From Catenovulum agarivorans DS-2 (GTDB lineage Bacteria > Pseudomonadota > Gammaproteobacteria > Enterobacterales > Alteromonadaceae), in contig NZ_ARZY01000021.1 in assembly GCF_000568405.1 (NCBI RefSeq), positions 24,100 to 88,099 on the forward strand: a DNA stretch of 64,000 nt, read 5' to 3'. Shown here piece by piece: positions 1 through 11,875 of the stretch. The notes beneath the pieces were generated by a model. It made no database searches, was not told where the DNA came from, and saw nothing but the letters and a program-made list of their open reading frames with translations. Made by a program: the position numbers and the translations under genes. How positions within the stretch are numbered: the first letter of the stretch is position 1; each line of letters begins with the position of its first letter.

Positions 1-455
1 AGACAATTAGAGCAAAAACAGCCGTACTCTAAATCTTGTGCTTCTATTTGTTCAAAAGCTTTGCCTTGCCAACTAACAAATTGTCTTAAAAAATCTAAAC
101 TAACAATGGTTGGAGACATTTCTTCCAAATACTGTTCAATTTCGCTTTCCAGGTGATTTAGATAGACGCGATCGCTCGGACAAACAAAGTGACACCAATC
201 TGTTTTAGCAGGGCGTTTTAAATTGGTAATGGCCTGACGGCTTGGCTCACCAATTAAATAGTCAGGATTATTTAATACTGAGATATTTAACCAAAGCGAT
301 AAATTGTACTTTTCTAATAAACTTGGTAATTCAGGTTCATTGTATAAATCTGGCGAGAGAATAAGCGTATTCGCTCCCCAGTAGTTAGCGTTTTGGCAGC
401 ATTCTTCTATATCAAGGTTGGCATCAAGCGCATAAAGTGCGATAGGCTTGCTCAT
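1..455 (-). CDS. Hypothetical protein, C-terminus cut off by window edge
   Basis: An open frame of about 151 codons starts with ATG at 455 behind a good AAGGAAG ribosome site and runs off the left edge. The start reads MSKPIALYALDANLD and the last visible residues contain a C-x-C-x-x-C motif (CFCSNC). Acidic and aromatic residues with alternating hydrophobic stretches look like the N-terminal half of a TIM-barrel protein. Cys-rich CxCxxC loops occur in some glycoside-hydrolase-like barrels, but this resemblance is weak and is inference only. There is no signal peptide, so it is probably cytoplasmic. The frame is uninterrupted, so it looks like a real gene rather than a remnant. Its function is not recognised. 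Confidence 0.6.
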   Translation of the reverse strand, partial: MSKPIALYALDANLDIEECCQNANYWGANTLILSPDLYNEPELPSLLEKYNLSLWLNISVLNNPDYLIGEPSRQAITNLKRPAKTDWCHFVCPSDRVYLNHLESEIEQYLEEMSPTIVSLDFLRQFVSWQGKAFEQIEAQDLEYGCFCSNC

Positions 456-588
456 AAATAGCTTCCTTTTTATTGTTTTTCTAACAAGATGATCGCAGGT
501 GCTTAAGATTAACCAGATTTTAATCTAATTTAAAGGTTAAATGTTTACCTATGTAAATTATTTTTGCCATTGCTTGGCAGTAGGCACG
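456..588. other. Intergenic spacer
   Basis: This AT-rich spacer lies upstream of the partial gene and downstream of the lipoprotein gene, both on the minus strand. It should hold the promoter of the partial gene. I see no clear hairpin terminator or palindrome. Confidence 0.4.
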
Positions 589-1134
589 TTAAGGAATGGG
601 GTTGTCGGTTAGCTGTGCATACATAATTGCCGATGGCCTTAAAGAACTTTCAGTTACTTTTATCCCTATCGATAAATACTTGCCGTGTTTTGGGTTTGGG
701 TACTCGATAAACATATCACGGCTGTTATGTGAGTAGTGTAAATGTAGAATAGCACCGTCGGTAGGAATTCCGAAACTCGATTCGTCTTGAGATACATCAT
801 ATTCGCCAAAACCAAACTGGTTTTGCCAGTCGTTACTAGCAATTTTAAAGCGGCTACCTACATCATCAACTTGCGGTTTAGTGATATCAATATTCTTAAG
901 CCAATAGGTGTTGGTTTGACTATCAAATGTCATTAATGTTTTTTTATTGTGTGTCCAACCTAAATAAGAATTGGGCAGGTATAAGTCATACCTCAGCTGG
1001 TAACCTTGCGATTGCTCAAAGTCACTTAAACTAAACACTTTTGGACGGTGTTTTTCTAATGTATAAAAACGATCACAGCCAACTAATAAAGTTATTAAGC
1101 TAATAAAAATAATGATTTTTTGGGTTTGACGCAT
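589..1134 (-). CDS. Putative outer- or inner-membrane lipoprotein, unknown function
   Basis: A protein of about 181 residues with a lipoprotein signal: basic MRQTQK, a hydrophobic run, then the lipobox LLVGC with Cys near residue 20. The ATG at 1134 is preferred over the TTG two codons upstream. The mature part is rich in aromatic residues and Asn, with no recognised domain; segments such as YLGWTHNKKTL and FIEYPNPKHGKY suggest a beta-rich fold. It is divergent from the response regulator gene that follows, so the two promoters share about 220 bp. The lipoprotein call is direct from sequence. No role can be assigned. Confidence 0.7.
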   Translation of the reverse strand: MRQTQKIIIFISLITLLVGCDRFYTLEKHRPKVFSLSDFEQSQGYQLRYDLYLPNSYLGWTHNKKTLMTFDSQTNTYWLKNIDITKPQVDDVGSRFKIASNDWQNQFGFGEYDVSQDESSFGIPTDGAILHLHYSHNSRDMFIEYPNPKHGKYLSIGIKVTESSLRPSAIMYAQLTDNPIP

Positions 1135-1355
1135 AGCCAAGATAATTCCAGTGTTAATAGAAAATTTACAATTTTCAGTTATTCAGTGTGTAAATTAACC
1201 GCTGCTAATGCAAGAAAATTCCTTTGCATACGAATGCATATTGCAACATATTTTTCTAGGTATATATTAAAACAATTATTTAACAAATTAATTGTTTTAA
1301 TTTGTTCAATAGTATCTCGTTTGATTATTTATGTATTGCATTGGGGGATGGTTCC

Positions 1356-2042
1356 ATGGGTAATCGAGTTTTATTGATTGAGGATGATCAAAATTTAGCT
1401 GCTACTGTTATGCACTATTTGGAATTAAATCAGATAGATTGTGATCATTGTGGCAACGGTGTGCATGGGGTAAATTTGGTTAACGAAAATACCTATGATG
1501 TGGTTGTTACTGATGTAAATATGCCAATGATGTCTGGGTTGCAAATGTGCAATACACTTCGTGAAGATGGCAAAGAAGTGCCAATATTGATGGTGTCTGC
1601 ACTAGACGAAATTGATGATAAGTTAGCCGGGTTCGATAGTGGCGCGGATGATTATCTCGTTAAACCATTTGAACTCAGAGAGTTGCTTGCTCGTATTAAA
1701 GTGTTGTCGACACGCAAAAGTGGTATGGTTAAATGCTTAAAGATTGAAGACTTGGGCTTAACGCTTGATTTAAAGAATAAATCGGCTAAGCGTGATGGAG
1801 AGGTTTTAAAATTGACCCCTTCTGGTTGGTCTATTCTTGCAGCATTGGCGAAGGCTTATCCAAATGCAGTGAGTAAACAAGATTTGGAGTATGCAATTTG
1901 GGGCGAAGATGTCCCTGATAGCAGTGCGCTAAAAGTTCATATTCATAGGCTACGTCAAAGCTTAGATAAAGCTTACTCGGTGCCGCTATTACACATAGTG
2001 CATGGATTTGGTTTTGAACTAAAGAAAAAATTGCATGACTAA
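1356..2042 (+). CDS. OmpR/PhoB-family response regulator
   Basis: The start is the ATG at 1356 (MGNRVLLIEDD) behind a GGGGGA ribosome site; an upstream in-frame start is unsupported. The N-terminal receiver has the acidic pair EDD, the phospho-acceptor Asp in VVTDVNMP, and the conserved Lys in LVKPFE. The C-terminal half is a winged-helix DNA-binding domain, with LTPSGWSILAALA and the recognition-helix region ALKVHIHRLRQ. The stop codon directly abuts the kinase start, so the two form one transcription unit. A large TonB receptor gene follows in the same direction and is a plausible but unproven target. About 228 residues is normal for the family. Confidence 0.9.
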   Translation: MGNRVLLIEDDQNLAATVMHYLELNQIDCDHCGNGVHGVNLVNENTYDVVVTDVNMPMMSGLQMCNTLREDGKEVPILMVSALDEIDDKLAGFDSGADDYLVKPFELRELLARIKVLSTRKSGMVKCLKIEDLGLTLDLKNKSAKRDGEVLKLTPSGWSILAALAKAYPNAVSKQDLEYAIWGEDVPDSSALKVHIHRLRQSLDKAYSVPLLHIVHGFGFELKKKLHD

Positions 2043-3398
2043 ATGATCAAAAATACCGCGTTACAAATTCGCAGTACATTAGTGGGAACCGCTTTTATAG
2101 CGGTTTTCGTGCTTATTTATGTCATCTATGTGGCGATCCAGTTTCATATAGAACACGCCACAAAACAAAGCCATTTTTTAGTTGATTACACTGAACGTGC
2201 TATTACTCGGATTAAAACTAATCCTGACAAATATTTAACCGCACCACACTACCCAATTGGTAGTGATGAATTGCAATTAGTAACTTCATATACCAGCCTT
2301 AAAGCCAGCATTCCAAAGGTGGCAGAGCAATCGGAATTAACCACCAACAAAATTACGCTAGCCATTTCTAATTTTCGAGGCGTTTTCTCCGTTGCAGAGC
2401 TTATTCTCATTTATCCTATAGAGTTTCAACAACGCACTTTATATACCTATTATCGGGTCACACCGCAAAATCAATCTCTATTAGACGCAATGCTTGCCGG
2501 ACGTATGCAACCCGCAGTGTTTATTGCGGTTGTTATTATCGCGATAATCTTTATCGTACAACTCTATTATATCAATCATGTAAATTTAACTGTGCGTCAG
2601 TTGGCTAACTGGGCTGATAATTTGTCCGCGTCGAAAAAAGTTGACCCGCCACCTAAGCTAAAAGTTGATGGGTTAACTTCGCTTGCATACACAGTTAATA
2701 ACAGCATTAATAAATTTACTGAGCTATTAGAAAAAGAGCATTCGTTTGCCAGATTTACTAGCCACGAATTACGCACGCAAGTTGCAGTATTATCAACTAA
2801 TATGGAAATACTTGAAGCTATGATGCGTGATTTGTCTCCAGATGAAAGGAGAGTTTTGCAGCGAATGGAAATCGCCGTTGCTGACATGAAGTATCAAATA
2901 GAGGCACTGCTTTGGATTAGTCGAGAGGGACAAAACAACACTGGGTTTAGCAGTTGTGAGCCGGCTAAAATGATCGAAAAGTCGATTGAAGACAATCAAT
3001 CAATTATTGAAGGGAAGAATGTAAGACTGATTGTCAGTGGTGATGCGCTCTGCGTAAATACGCATCCGACCTTGTTACAAATTGTGTTAAATAATTTGGT
3101 TCGAAACGCATTTCAAAATACGCTTCAAGGGCTAGTTCATATCGCTGTGATGCGCAATGGTTTAACAATTTTGAATCAAAATACAGTTGAAAATAAACTA
3201 GTGCAACAACACAAAGAGCCAGGTTTTGGTATTGGTTTAGTTTTGATTGAAAAAATTGTTAACAAGATAAACCTTTCTTATGAAGTTGAAACTTTTGAAA
3301 ACGGCCGCTCAGTTAGCTTAACCTTCCCAGAAAAAGATATAGAAAACAATCACTCATCTACAAATGTAGTCAACATACCTAATCGAAAACACTCATAG
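2043..3398 (+). CDS. Membrane sensor histidine kinase with atypical catalytic motifs
   Basis: A 451-residue sensor with two membrane spans (about 12-33 and 157-177) enclosing a periplasmic sensor of roughly 120 residues, then a HAMP-like linker, the dimerisation/phosphoacceptor helix and an ATPase domain. The phospho-acceptor is His241 in SHELRTQ; the usual Pro after Thr is Gln. The N box (LNNLVRNAFQN) and a G2-type glycine run (GFGIGLVLIE) are present. The Asp-containing G1 box is not recognisable: the aligned stretch reads ILNQNTVEN. It starts immediately after the regulator stop codon and is certainly its partner. The altered motifs may lower kinase activity or mark a family variant. The signal is unknown. 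Confidence 0.88.
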   Translation: MIKNTALQIRSTLVGTAFIAVFVLIYVIYVAIQFHIEHATKQSHFLVDYTERAITRIKTNPDKYLTAPHYPIGSDELQLVTSYTSLKASIPKVAEQSELTTNKITLAISNFRGVFSVAELILIYPIEFQQRTLYTYYRVTPQNQSLLDAMLAGRMQPAVFIAVVIIAIIFIVQLYYINHVNLTVRQLANWADNLSASKKVDPPPKLKVDGLTSLAYTVNNSINKFTELLEKEHSFARFTSHELRTQVAVLSTNMEILEAMMRDLSPDERRVLQRMEIAVADMKYQIEALLWISREGQNNTGFSSCEPAKMIEKSIEDNQSIIEGKNVRLIVSGDALCVNTHPTLLQIVLNNLVRNAFQNTLQGLVHIAVMRNGLTILNQNTVENKLVQQHKEPGFGIGLVLIEKIVNKINLSYEVETFENGRSVSLTFPEKDIENNHSSTNVVNIPNRKHS

Positions 3399-3426
3399 TT
3401 ACCCATTTAGTCGAATTAATACTATT

Positions 3427-3456
3427 AAAACCACTTTGTCATACAATGTGGTTTTA
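3427..3456 (+). terminator. Hairpin terminator after the two-component genes
   Basis: Arms AAAACCAC (3427-3434) and GTGGTTTT (3448-3455) pair perfectly around a 13-base loop. The right arm ends in a short T run. It lies 30 bp after the kinase stop and should separate the regulator operon from the receptor gene. Confidence 0.6.
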
Positions 3457-3681
3457 TACATTCTTAAACGATTTACATGCCTTTTTATCAAACCTGACAG
3501 TTTTATTGTAAAACTATATTAAATAACAATACCAATAAAAAAATTAATAAATGTTTTACATTTATGTTGCTAAAATTATATTTGTATGCAAGTATTGTAT
3601 TACACCTGTGGTTTTTGGTGTTAAACAATAATCATACACATGGTCTAACCAACATAAGATATGTAACAAGGGGTTATACAA

Positions 3682-6600
3682 ATGCAATTTAAATTATCAA
3701 AAGTTGCTTGTTCGTTGATTTCAGCGGGTGCATTAAGCATGGTCGCAAATGCATACGCAGCAGAAGAAACGGAAGATACAGAGGTTATTCAGGTTCAAGG
3801 TATTCGTGCTTCATTAACTAGCGCGCTTAATCAAAAACGCGATGCTAATAACTTAATTGAAGTTATTCAATCGGAAGACATTGGTAAATTGCCTGACCAA
3901 AACTTAGCTGAAGTGTTAGAAAACGTAACAGGTATTCAAATTACCCGTACTGCAGGTGTAGGTACTGGCGTACAAATTCGTGGTAGTAATGCAAACATTG
4001 TTCAAGTCAATGGTATGCAAACTGTCGGTACTGGTGATGGCCGTACCGGTATGAAATTTGAAGATTTAGCTGCTGGCATTATTGCTGGTGTGGAAGTAAT
4101 CAAAGCACCTACTGCGCAACAGATAGAAGGCTCTATTGGTGGTACTGTTAATTTAAAAACAATTCGACCGTTAGCTTTATCTGATACTTTAGCAACAGTA
4201 CGTGTTCAAGGTGAGGATAGCAGCCTTACAACTGATGGTATTATGCCTAGAATTTCTGGTGCATTCGGTGACAACTGGGAAAATAGTTCAGGTCGTTTCG
4301 GTTTTGTTGTAAGTGGTGCATTCTCTAAGCAAGAAGCTACTTCTTTCCGTCCTCGTGTAGACCGTGATGGTGGTTTGGTTGAAAACAAAAATGCTCAGGT
4401 CGCAAATGAATGGGACGATGATGATAATGCAATTGGTTGGGAAGATGCCTCAACAGTCCGTCCTGTTGCTCAAGATTTTGATTTTGTGGGCATTCAATTC
4501 CTAAACCAAGAAACTGAAAACTTCGAATATAACACTAAAAATCTTGCTAGTTCATTCGAGTATGCGCCAAACGATGATATGAGATTCTTCTTTGATGCAG
4601 TAGTTACCGATCAAGAAGTAAGACAAGAAAGTACTCGTGTTCAAGGTTCTGGCGTTAGTTCTGTATTAAATCAGAATTTACCAGAGCAATTTGAGACAGT
4701 TAATTTTGGCTCTTTAGGTGGCCAAGACCTAGGTAGCATTCAAGTCGCAACAAAAGGGACAATCCAACCGTTTTTATCAAAAGACGATGATGATCCAAAC
4801 TTGCGTTTTAATAGTGACACTGGTGCTCGTGTAACCAAAACTAAATTATTTAGATTAGGTGGACAGTGGCAAGTTACTGATAACCTTAAAGTAAAAGCTG
4901 AGTTATCTAGTGCTAGCTCAGATACAGAAACACCAAAACTAGACACTCAGTTAAACTTTATCAACCCTAATCCTAATACACCGTTAGATGGGTTAGATGA
5001 CAACGGCGAGATTACCAGCAGTACCAGTAACGATAACGCTGTACCATTTGCGTACGACTTAAGAGGCGGTGCGCTTACTTTTGGTATTGATTTCGCTTCT
5101 CCATATGCACCAACTGTAGCTCAATTACTTGACCCTAATAACGTCGTACTTGATCAAGTTGATTTTAGTCATGGTAAGACAGAAAACAGCGATACCGCAT
5201 TTAGAGTAGATGCAACTTACTACTTTGACGATGGTATTATATCTTCAATTGACGCAGGCTTTAGAATTAATCAAGCAAGCCATGAATCACTTTCTGTTTC
5301 TGATAGAGTGGGCGGCTTCAGTAAAATGATTGATAGCCCAAGCGGTAGTTTATTTAAAGATATTTTAGTTGAAGGACCTGATAACTTTGGTGATGCTGAT
5401 GGCCGTGAGCTGGCTCTTAGAAACTATGTAATAGTTGATCCAGAGCTTGCATTTTCTAACCCAACAAAAGTAATGGATACTCTGTATGGTGCGTTGGAAA
5501 CCCACCGTGCAAATATGGAAAGCAAAGGCTTTACGTTTAGTAATGAAATTGATTATCTTAATACCGATCCACAATCTACCGCTGGTTTTAAAGTAGAAGA
5601 AGATACTACGGCTGTCTATGCACAAGCTAATTTTTCTTACGAAATGTTACGTGGTAACTTTGGTGTTCGATATATCGAGAGTGAAGTAAACTCTATTGGT
5701 AATACGGAAATTAATGGCGAAGTTAAGCAAATTACTTATAGTGATGATTATAACTATACGCTACCTCGATTAAATCTAATTGCTGAAGTTACCGACGATT
5801 TAATTGTTCGTGCAGCATGGGGTAAAGACATTACACGTCCTGAATTCGGTAACATGAATACCTCAGTTACTTTTGGTACTAACGAAAATGCGTCTGTAGA
5901 AATTGGTAATCCTGGCTTGCTTCCAATGGAAGTTACTAGCTATGACATTTCTGCTGAATGGTACTTTGCAGAAGCTGCTGTATTAAGTGTAGGGTACTTC
6001 GAAAAGGATATGTCAAACTTATTCGTGACAGGTACTGAAAGTGCAGCAACATTCCCAAGACCGGATGGTGGGAAATGGCGAGAAACCGATCCAAATTGTC
6101 CTGGTGGTGGTGTATACAACCCAGCAGTACAACCTGGAATCTTAGGTGATCCATCTAAAGAAGGTATGTGTGTTGATATTGAAACTTCTCTAAATGATCC
6201 AGCGACTGTAACTCAGTCAGGTATCGAGATGGCTTTCCAATATGATTTATCGCAATTCGAAGGTGAATTAGGTTGGGCCTCTGGTTTTGGTATTCAAGCT
6301 AACTACACAATTCAAGAGTATAAAGGTGGTTCTGTAGAAAACGAATCTGCGACTCGAGGTACAGATATCTTTAACGCTATTCAAGGTGTGTATGACCAAA
6401 GACAATTCACCAAAGTTAAAGCGGTACAAGGTTTGCTAGATTTCTCAGAAAATGCATATAACATTACTGCATATTATGAGAAACATGGTTTATCAGCTCG
6501 CGTTCGCTATACATGGCGTGAAGCATTTCGTACCGACGACACAGCAGCAGGCGCGTCGCGTAACTCAACTTTAGGTTTCCCTGTATACACACATGACCGC

Positions 6601-6777
6601 GGTCAGGTGAATGCAAGTGTATCTTACGATGTTAACGACAACTTAAACTTAGGTATAGAAGCGGTTAACTTAACTAAGTCTGAAATTCAGCAGTCTTGTG
6701 TAAACGAAGGTGCATTATTGTGTTTCCAAGGTTTAGCGGACCGTCGTATTACTGCGGGTGTTACTTATAAGTTTTAA
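3682..6777 (+). CDS. TonB-dependent outer-membrane receptor (TonB-Xanth-Caul type)
   Basis: A 1031-residue outer-membrane receptor. The signal peptide ends near NAYAAEE. The plug domain follows (about residues 35-165), with EVIQVQGIRAS as the TonB-box region, SEDIGKLPDQNLAEVLENVTGIQI and the IRGSNANIVQVNG segment. A 22-strand barrel closes with ITAGVTYKF, the terminal Phe typical of outer-membrane proteins. This subfamily usually imports oligosaccharides or other large nutrients using TonB energy; no substrate can be read here. The ATG at 3682 has an AAGGGG ribosome site. The 283-bp gap upstream is AT-rich and holds its own promoter. The two-component system just upstream is a candidate regulator. 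Unlike the receptors near 47-52 kb, it has no adjacent polysaccharide enzyme. Confidence 0.93.
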   Translation: MQFKLSKVACSLISAGALSMVANAYAAEETEDTEVIQVQGIRASLTSALNQKRDANNLIEVIQSEDIGKLPDQNLAEVLENVTGIQITRTAGVGTGVQIRGSNANIVQVNGMQTVGTGDGRTGMKFEDLAAGIIAGVEVIKAPTAQQIEGSIGGTVNLKTIRPLALSDTLATVRVQGEDSSLTTDGIMPRISGAFGDNWENSSGRFGFVVSGAFSKQEATSFRPRVDRDGGLVENKNAQVANEWDDDDNAIGWEDASTVRPVAQDFDFVGIQFLNQETENFEYNTKNLASSFEYAPNDDMRFFFDAVVTDQEVRQESTRVQGSGVSSVLNQNLPEQFETVNFGSLGGQDLGSIQVATKGTIQPFLSKDDDDPNLRFNSDTGARVTKTKLFRLGGQWQVTDNLKVKAELSSASSDTETPKLDTQLNFINPNPNTPLDGLDDNGEITSSTSNDNAVPFAYDLRGGALTFGIDFASPYAPTVAQLLDPNNVVLDQVDFSHGKTENSDTAFRVDATYYFDDGIISSIDAGFRINQASHESLSVSDRVGGFSKMIDSPSGSLFKDILVEGPDNFGDADGRELALRNYVIVDPELAFSNPTKVMDTLYGALETHRANMESKGFTFSNEIDYLNTDPQSTAGFKVEEDTTAVYAQANFSYEMLRGNFGVRYIESEVNSIGNTEINGEVKQITYSDDYNYTLPRLNLIAEVTDDLIVRAAWGKDITRPEFGNMNTSVTFGTNENASVEIGNPGLLPMEVTSYDISAEWYFAEAAVLSVGYFEKDMSNLFVTGTESAATFPRPDGGKWRETDPNCPGGGVYNPAVQPGILGDPSKEGMCVDIETSLNDPATVTQSGIEMAFQYDLSQFEGELGWASGFGIQANYTIQEYKGGSVENESATRGTDIFNAIQGVYDQRQFTKVKAVQGLLDFSENAYNITAYYEKHGLSARVRYTWREAFRTDDTAAGASRNSTLGFPVYTHDRGQVNASVSYDVNDNLNLGIEAVNLTKSEIQQSCVNEGALLCFQGLADRRITAGVTYKF

Positions 6778-6807
6778 TCCCAGTTAAATCTTATTTGTTT
6801 GCTTATT

Positions 6808-6838
6808 AAAAGCGGGTTGTTTTGGCAATCCGCTTTTT
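6808..6838 (+). terminator. Rho-independent terminator of the receptor gene
   Basis: The hairpin AAGCGG-g-TTG / CAA-t-CCGCTT has a 6-base loop and is followed by six T residues, 30 bp after the receptor stop codon. Confidence 0.85.
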
Positions 6839-6910
6839 TCGTTTAAACATAATGGACATAATATAATTATAAGCAATATGTTGGTTTACTTGTTACTTGT
6901 CACAAATGAA

Positions 6911-6940
6911 AAAAGCCTCAGGTTTTCACCGGAGGCTTTT
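6911..6940 (-). terminator. Terminator of the his operon (symmetric)
   Basis: AAAAGCCTC and GAGGCTTTT pair around an inner GGT/ACC stem. Read on the minus strand it ends in a T run and lies 60 bp beyond the hisIE stop. It is symmetric enough to stop transcription from both sides. Confidence 0.85.
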
Positions 6941-7000
6941 GTTTAAATAAAACTATTAATCTCTATTTATGTTTATTGAAGCAAACTAGTTAAATACTAA

Positions 7001-7614
7001 TTATTTATGACGCTCTTTTAGTTTATTAATAACGTCATTCATTTCTAAATCCATTGACTGTAATAACACAGTTAAGTGGTATAACAAATCAGCTGATTCG
7101 CAAATTAATTCTTCTTTATCACCAGCGGTTGCAGCCAACGCACATTCAACACCTTCTTCACCTACTTTTTGTGCAATGCGTTTTACGCCTTTTGCGTATA
7201 AGCGAGCTGTGTAGCTTGATTCTGGTTCTGCACCTTTGCGGCTCGCAATGACTTGTTCTAAATCAGATAAGAATGCAAGTTGTGGTTGACCTTCTTCATC
7301 CCAACAGGTTTCGTTACCTAAATGACAGGTTGGGCCATTTGGTTTAGCCAAGGCGATTAAGCTGTCGCTGTCACAATCAGTTGATAACTCAACTAGATCT
7401 AATGTGTGGTTAGATGTTTCACCTTTAGTCCATAAACGTTGTTTACTACGACTGAAAAAGGTAACAAAGCCAGTTTCAAAGGTTTTTATTAATGCTGCTT
7501 GATTTACAAAACCTTGCATTAATATTTTTCCTGAGTAGGCATTTTGTACAATTAACGGCAATAAACCGCTTTCTGCTTTATCCCAAGCAAGTTGGTCAAT
7601 GGTTTCGGCCGTAA

Positions 7615-7621
<7 letters not shown>
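7001..7621 (-). CDS. hisI: Bifunctional phosphoribosyl-AMP cyclohydrolase / phosphoribosyl-ATP pyrophosphatase
   Basis: HisIE catalyses steps 2 and 3 of histidine synthesis in the cytoplasm. The N-terminal HisI part shows the metal-binding motif DCDSDSLI with the following GPTCHLG and ETCW cysteines. The C-terminal HisE part (about residue 115 on) shows [24 protein letters not shown] and ESADLLYH. At 206 residues it has the normal fused length found in enterobacteria and relatives. It is the last gene of the his operon and overlaps hisF by 7 bp, implying translational coupling. Confidence 0.97.
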
Positions 7622-9699
<2,078 letters not shown>

Positions 9700-9700
<1 letters not shown>

Positions 9701-10770
9701 TACAATACACCTTTGCTACTTGGCAGCTCTGTGCCTTCAATACGAATGGCTTGACGAAGTGCACGTCCAAATACTTTAAATAAGCTTTCAACCTTATGAT
9801 GATCATTGTCGCCATCAGTTGAAAGGTGCAAGGTAATGCCCATGCTATCGGCTAATGAACGGAAGAAATGTGGAACCATTTCTGTACCTAATTCGCCAAC
9901 TTTTGCGTGGGTGAATTCTGCATCAAATTTACAGAAAGGGCGGCCAGAAATATCTAACACACATTGAGCTAAACATTCATCCATTGGCAAACTAAAGCCA
10001 AAACGACCAATACCACGTTTTGTACCTAATGCTTCTTTTAGCGCCAAACCAAGTGCAAGCGCAGTGTCTTCAACAGAGTGATGGTCGTCTATATGTAAAT
10101 CACCATTCACAGCAATATTCATGTAAAAACCGCCATGTGTTGAGATTTGGTCCAACATGTGGTCAAAAAAACCAACACCAGTTTGAATGTCTGCTTTTTG
10201 CTGTTTGTCTAAATTCACACTAACTTTAATTTGCGTTTCACTGGTATTTCGTTCAATTGTTGCTGTACGGGCTTTTACCGTTAACGCTTCAACAATATGA
10301 TCCCAGTCGATACTAGGTTGGCCATATTGGAAGCCTCTAATACCCATGTTGGCCGCAAGCTGCATATCAGTTTCACGATCACCAATTACATAAGAGTCAG
10401 TAAAGTCTACTTTGCCTTGTTGTAAATACTCAGCAACTAAACCTAATTTAGGTTTACGGCAGCTGCAGTTGTCATCCGGAAAATGAGGACAAATTAAGAT
10501 ATCGTCAAACTTGATGCCTTGTGAAGTAAACACCTGCATCATCTTTTCATGCGGTGCATCAAAATCTGCTTGCGGGAAGCTAGCGGTTCCTAAACCGTCT
10601 TGATTCGTTACCATGACTAATCGATAACCATGGGCTTGCAATGTTAATAAAGCAGGGACGACATTTTTTTCAAAAACAAGTTTTTCCAATGAGTCCAATT
10701 GATAATCTACTGGTGGTTCAGTGACTAATGTACCGTCACGGTCGATAAATAAAATACGTTGTTTGCTCAT
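9700..10770 (-). CDS. hisB: Bifunctional histidinol-phosphatase / IGP dehydratase
   Basis: A 356-residue fusion. The N-terminal HAD phosphatase starts FIDRDGTL, followed by VTNQDG and the four-Cys/His zinc site [15 protein letters not shown]. The C-terminal dehydratase (about 165-356) has the manganese-binding HxxHH motifs: [22 protein letters not shown] and DNDHHKVES. It performs steps 6 and 8 of the pathway. The fused form is typical of gammaproteobacteria. Only 3 bp separate it from hisC. Confidence 0.98.
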
Positions 10771-10773
10771 TGT

Positions 10774-11835
10774 TTAACCTTTAAATTCATCCATAACAGC
10801 TAATAGAGCGTCGGTTTCTTCTTTAGAACCCACTGAAATACGTAAGCTGTTATCTAATAAAACTTGACTAGAATAATCGCGAATTAAAATGCCTGCTTGC
10901 ACTAGAGTATCAAATAATGCTTTTTTCTGCTCGCTGCGGAACATAATAAAATTAGAATGGCTTTCAATTTGTTCGTACACATAATCATAACGCGCGAGCG
11001 CATCGACTATACGTTGCTTTTGTTCTAGCACTTGTGCTTTTTGTTGTTGCATAAGAGCAAGACCAGATTCCGACAGCGCTTGTGTTGCAATTTGTGCAAC
11101 AGGCCAGCTAACAGGATAGGGTGGAATTACTTTGCTCATAGCTTGTATGATATTTTCATTTGCTAAAGTGTACCCACAACGCAAACCTGCTAACCCAAAT
11201 GCTTTAGACATGGTGCGCAAAACTGCTAAGTTGTCGTATTTTTCTATCCAGCTAGCAACAGAAGTATCCATTGCGTACTCAATGTAAGCTTCGTCTACTG
11301 CGACAATCGCTTGGTCTTTAAAGATTTCTAATACTTGCTCAATTTGTTGGTGCGAAACTAAAGTACCAGTTGGATTATTTGGCGAGCAAATAAATACCAC
11401 TTTCACATTGTCTTTTGCCGCTTGAATGGCGTCAATATCTAACGAAAAGTCGGCTTTAGTCGGCACTTTTTTGCAGTCAATATTGCAGGTTTGTGCACTG
11501 ATTGCATACATGCCATAGGTTGGTGGGCAAATTAGAATCTGTTCGTCATCTTCGCAAAAAGTACGGATTAGCAATTCGATAGCTTCGTCTGCACCGCGGC
11601 CTGCCAATACTTGGCTTGGTTTTACCCCAGCATATGCAGCATAGCTTTGAATAAGCCCTTTAGGCTGAAAGTCTGGATATCTATTTAATACAGAACAGTC
11701 TAATTCGTACTCATTTGCGTACGGAGATTCGTTGGCATTTAACCATATATTACCACCAGTCATACTGCGGCGTGCTGACGCGTATGGCACTAGCTGTTGA
11801 ATATTTTCTCTTGTAAGTTTGTCCGCTAAGCTCAT
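10774..11835 (-). CDS. hisC: Histidinol-phosphate aminotransferase
   Basis: A PLP-dependent class I/II aminotransferase of 353 residues that transfers the amino group from glutamate to imidazole-acetol phosphate. The PLP Lys is in RTMSKAFGLAGLRCGY, and CSPNNPTG and AVDEAYIEY are the cofactor-contact motifs. It sits between hisB and hisD in the classical order. A 40-bp gap separates it from hisD. Confidence 0.97.
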   Translation of the reverse strand: MSLADKLTRENIQQLVPYASARRSMTGGNIWLNANESPYANEYELDCSVLNRYPDFQPKGLIQSYAAYAGVKPSQVLAGRGADEAIELLIRTFCEDDEQILICPPTYGMYAISAQTCNIDCKKVPTKADFSLDIDAIQAAKDNVKVVFICSPNNPTGTLVSHQQIEQVLEIFKDQAIVAVDEAYIEYAMDTSVASWIEKYDNLAVLRTMSKAFGLAGLRCGYTLANENIIQAMSKVIPPYPVSWPVAQIATQALSESGLALMQQQKAQVLEQKQRIVDALARYDYVYEQIESHSNFIMFRSEQKKALFDTLVQAGILIRDYSSQVLLDNSLRISVGSKEETDALLAVMDEFKG

Positions 11836-11875
11836 TTATTTATTCACTTATCAATTAATTTTGTACTGTTGGCCG

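Noticed and set aside
1225..1250. TGCATACGAATGCATA as a regulator operator
   Set aside because: The symmetry is imperfect and the motif does not recur near the kinase or receptor genes, so I could not support a binding site.
1120..1377. Plus-strand open frame overlapping the regulator start
   Set aside because: It spans a promoter region, has no ribosome site and no domain features; the regulator start at 1356 is well supported.
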